This document shows, in pieces, positions 5,951 through 5,994 of a stretch of DNA of 5,994 nt. The notes under the pieces are model-generated. The model was given only the letters and a program-made list of their open reading frames with translations, did no database searches and was not told the origin of the DNA. Made by a program: the position numbers and the translations under genes. Each line of letters opens with the position of its first letter. Within the stretch, counting starts at the first letter, position 1. This stretch comes from an uncultured Ruminococcus sp. (GTDB lineage Bacteria > Bacillota > Clostridia > Oscillospirales > Ruminococcaceae), in assembly GCA_946404705.1 (NCBI GenBank), contig CAMJES010000145.1, forward strand, positions 1 to 5,994. Direction: 5' to 3'.

Positions 5951-5994
5951 AGATCGGAAGAGCGTCGTGTAGGGAAAGAGTGTAGATCTCGGTG
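5951..5994. other. Illumina TruSeq universal (P5-side) adapter, reverse complement
   Basis: From AGATCGGAAGAGCGTCGTGT onward the sequence is the reverse complement of the TruSeq universal adapter, running into the P5 sequence with no i5 index. It is technical, not genomic, and it ends the topoisomerase A reading frame artificially. Confidence 0.98.

Noticed and set aside
1..5994. Mobile elements, CRISPR arrays, tRNA or rRNA genes
   Set aside because: No spaced repeats, transposase motifs, terminal inverted repeats or tRNA-like folds were seen on either strand.

Overview
This is a fragment of a Gram-positive, Clostridia-type chromosome, probably from an Oscillospiraceae/Ruminococcus-like gut or rumen bacterium. 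That placement is an inference from four things: a tryptophan T-box leader in front of trpE, strong AAAGGAGGT-like ribosome binding sites, consensus sigma-A promoters, and the sequence character of the proteins. No 16S or other decisive marker is present. Both ends are Illumina TruSeq adapter sequence (1-46 and 5951-5994), so the biological insert is 47-5950. The two outermost genes are cut by the library insert, not by a biological event.

Left part (47-1623, minus strand): the first 387 codons of trpE, anthranilate synthase component I, read leftward. Upstream lies a leader of about 380 nt with all the parts of a canonical T-box riboswitch. These are a Stem I with a UGG (Trp) specifier, a Stem IIA/B-type pseudoknot, Stem III, the T-box antiterminator with a UGGC bulge suited to tRNA-Trp, and a competing long intrinsic terminator. 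Its promoter is a perfect TTGACA-17-TATAAT with an A-tract upstream. The gene should therefore be expressed when uncharged tRNA-Trp accumulates, and the visible LES motif suggests feedback inhibition of the enzyme by Trp as well.

Right part (1694-5950, plus strand): a divergent promoter (TTGAAA-17-TAAAAT) drives a tight three-gene run. It holds prmA (ribosomal protein L11 methyltransferase), a type IIA topoisomerase B subunit (ParE/GyrB-like, 657 aa), and the matching A subunit (ParC/GyrA-like, first 400 codons). Both gaps are 14 bp, and each upstream stop codon touches or overlaps the next Shine-Dalgarno sequence, so the genes are probably co-transcribed and the topoisomerase subunits made together.

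The topoisomerase pair is the most unusual content. Catalytic residues are kept (ATPase Glu/Asn, QTK lysine, Toprim EGDSA and DADVDG, active-site Tyr in RYTEA), but several otherwise near-invariant motif positions are changed in both subunits. It looks like a divergent, probably second, type IIA topoisomerase and not the housekeeping gyrase. I saw no mobile element, CRISPR array, tRNA or rRNA, and no wholly unknown system.
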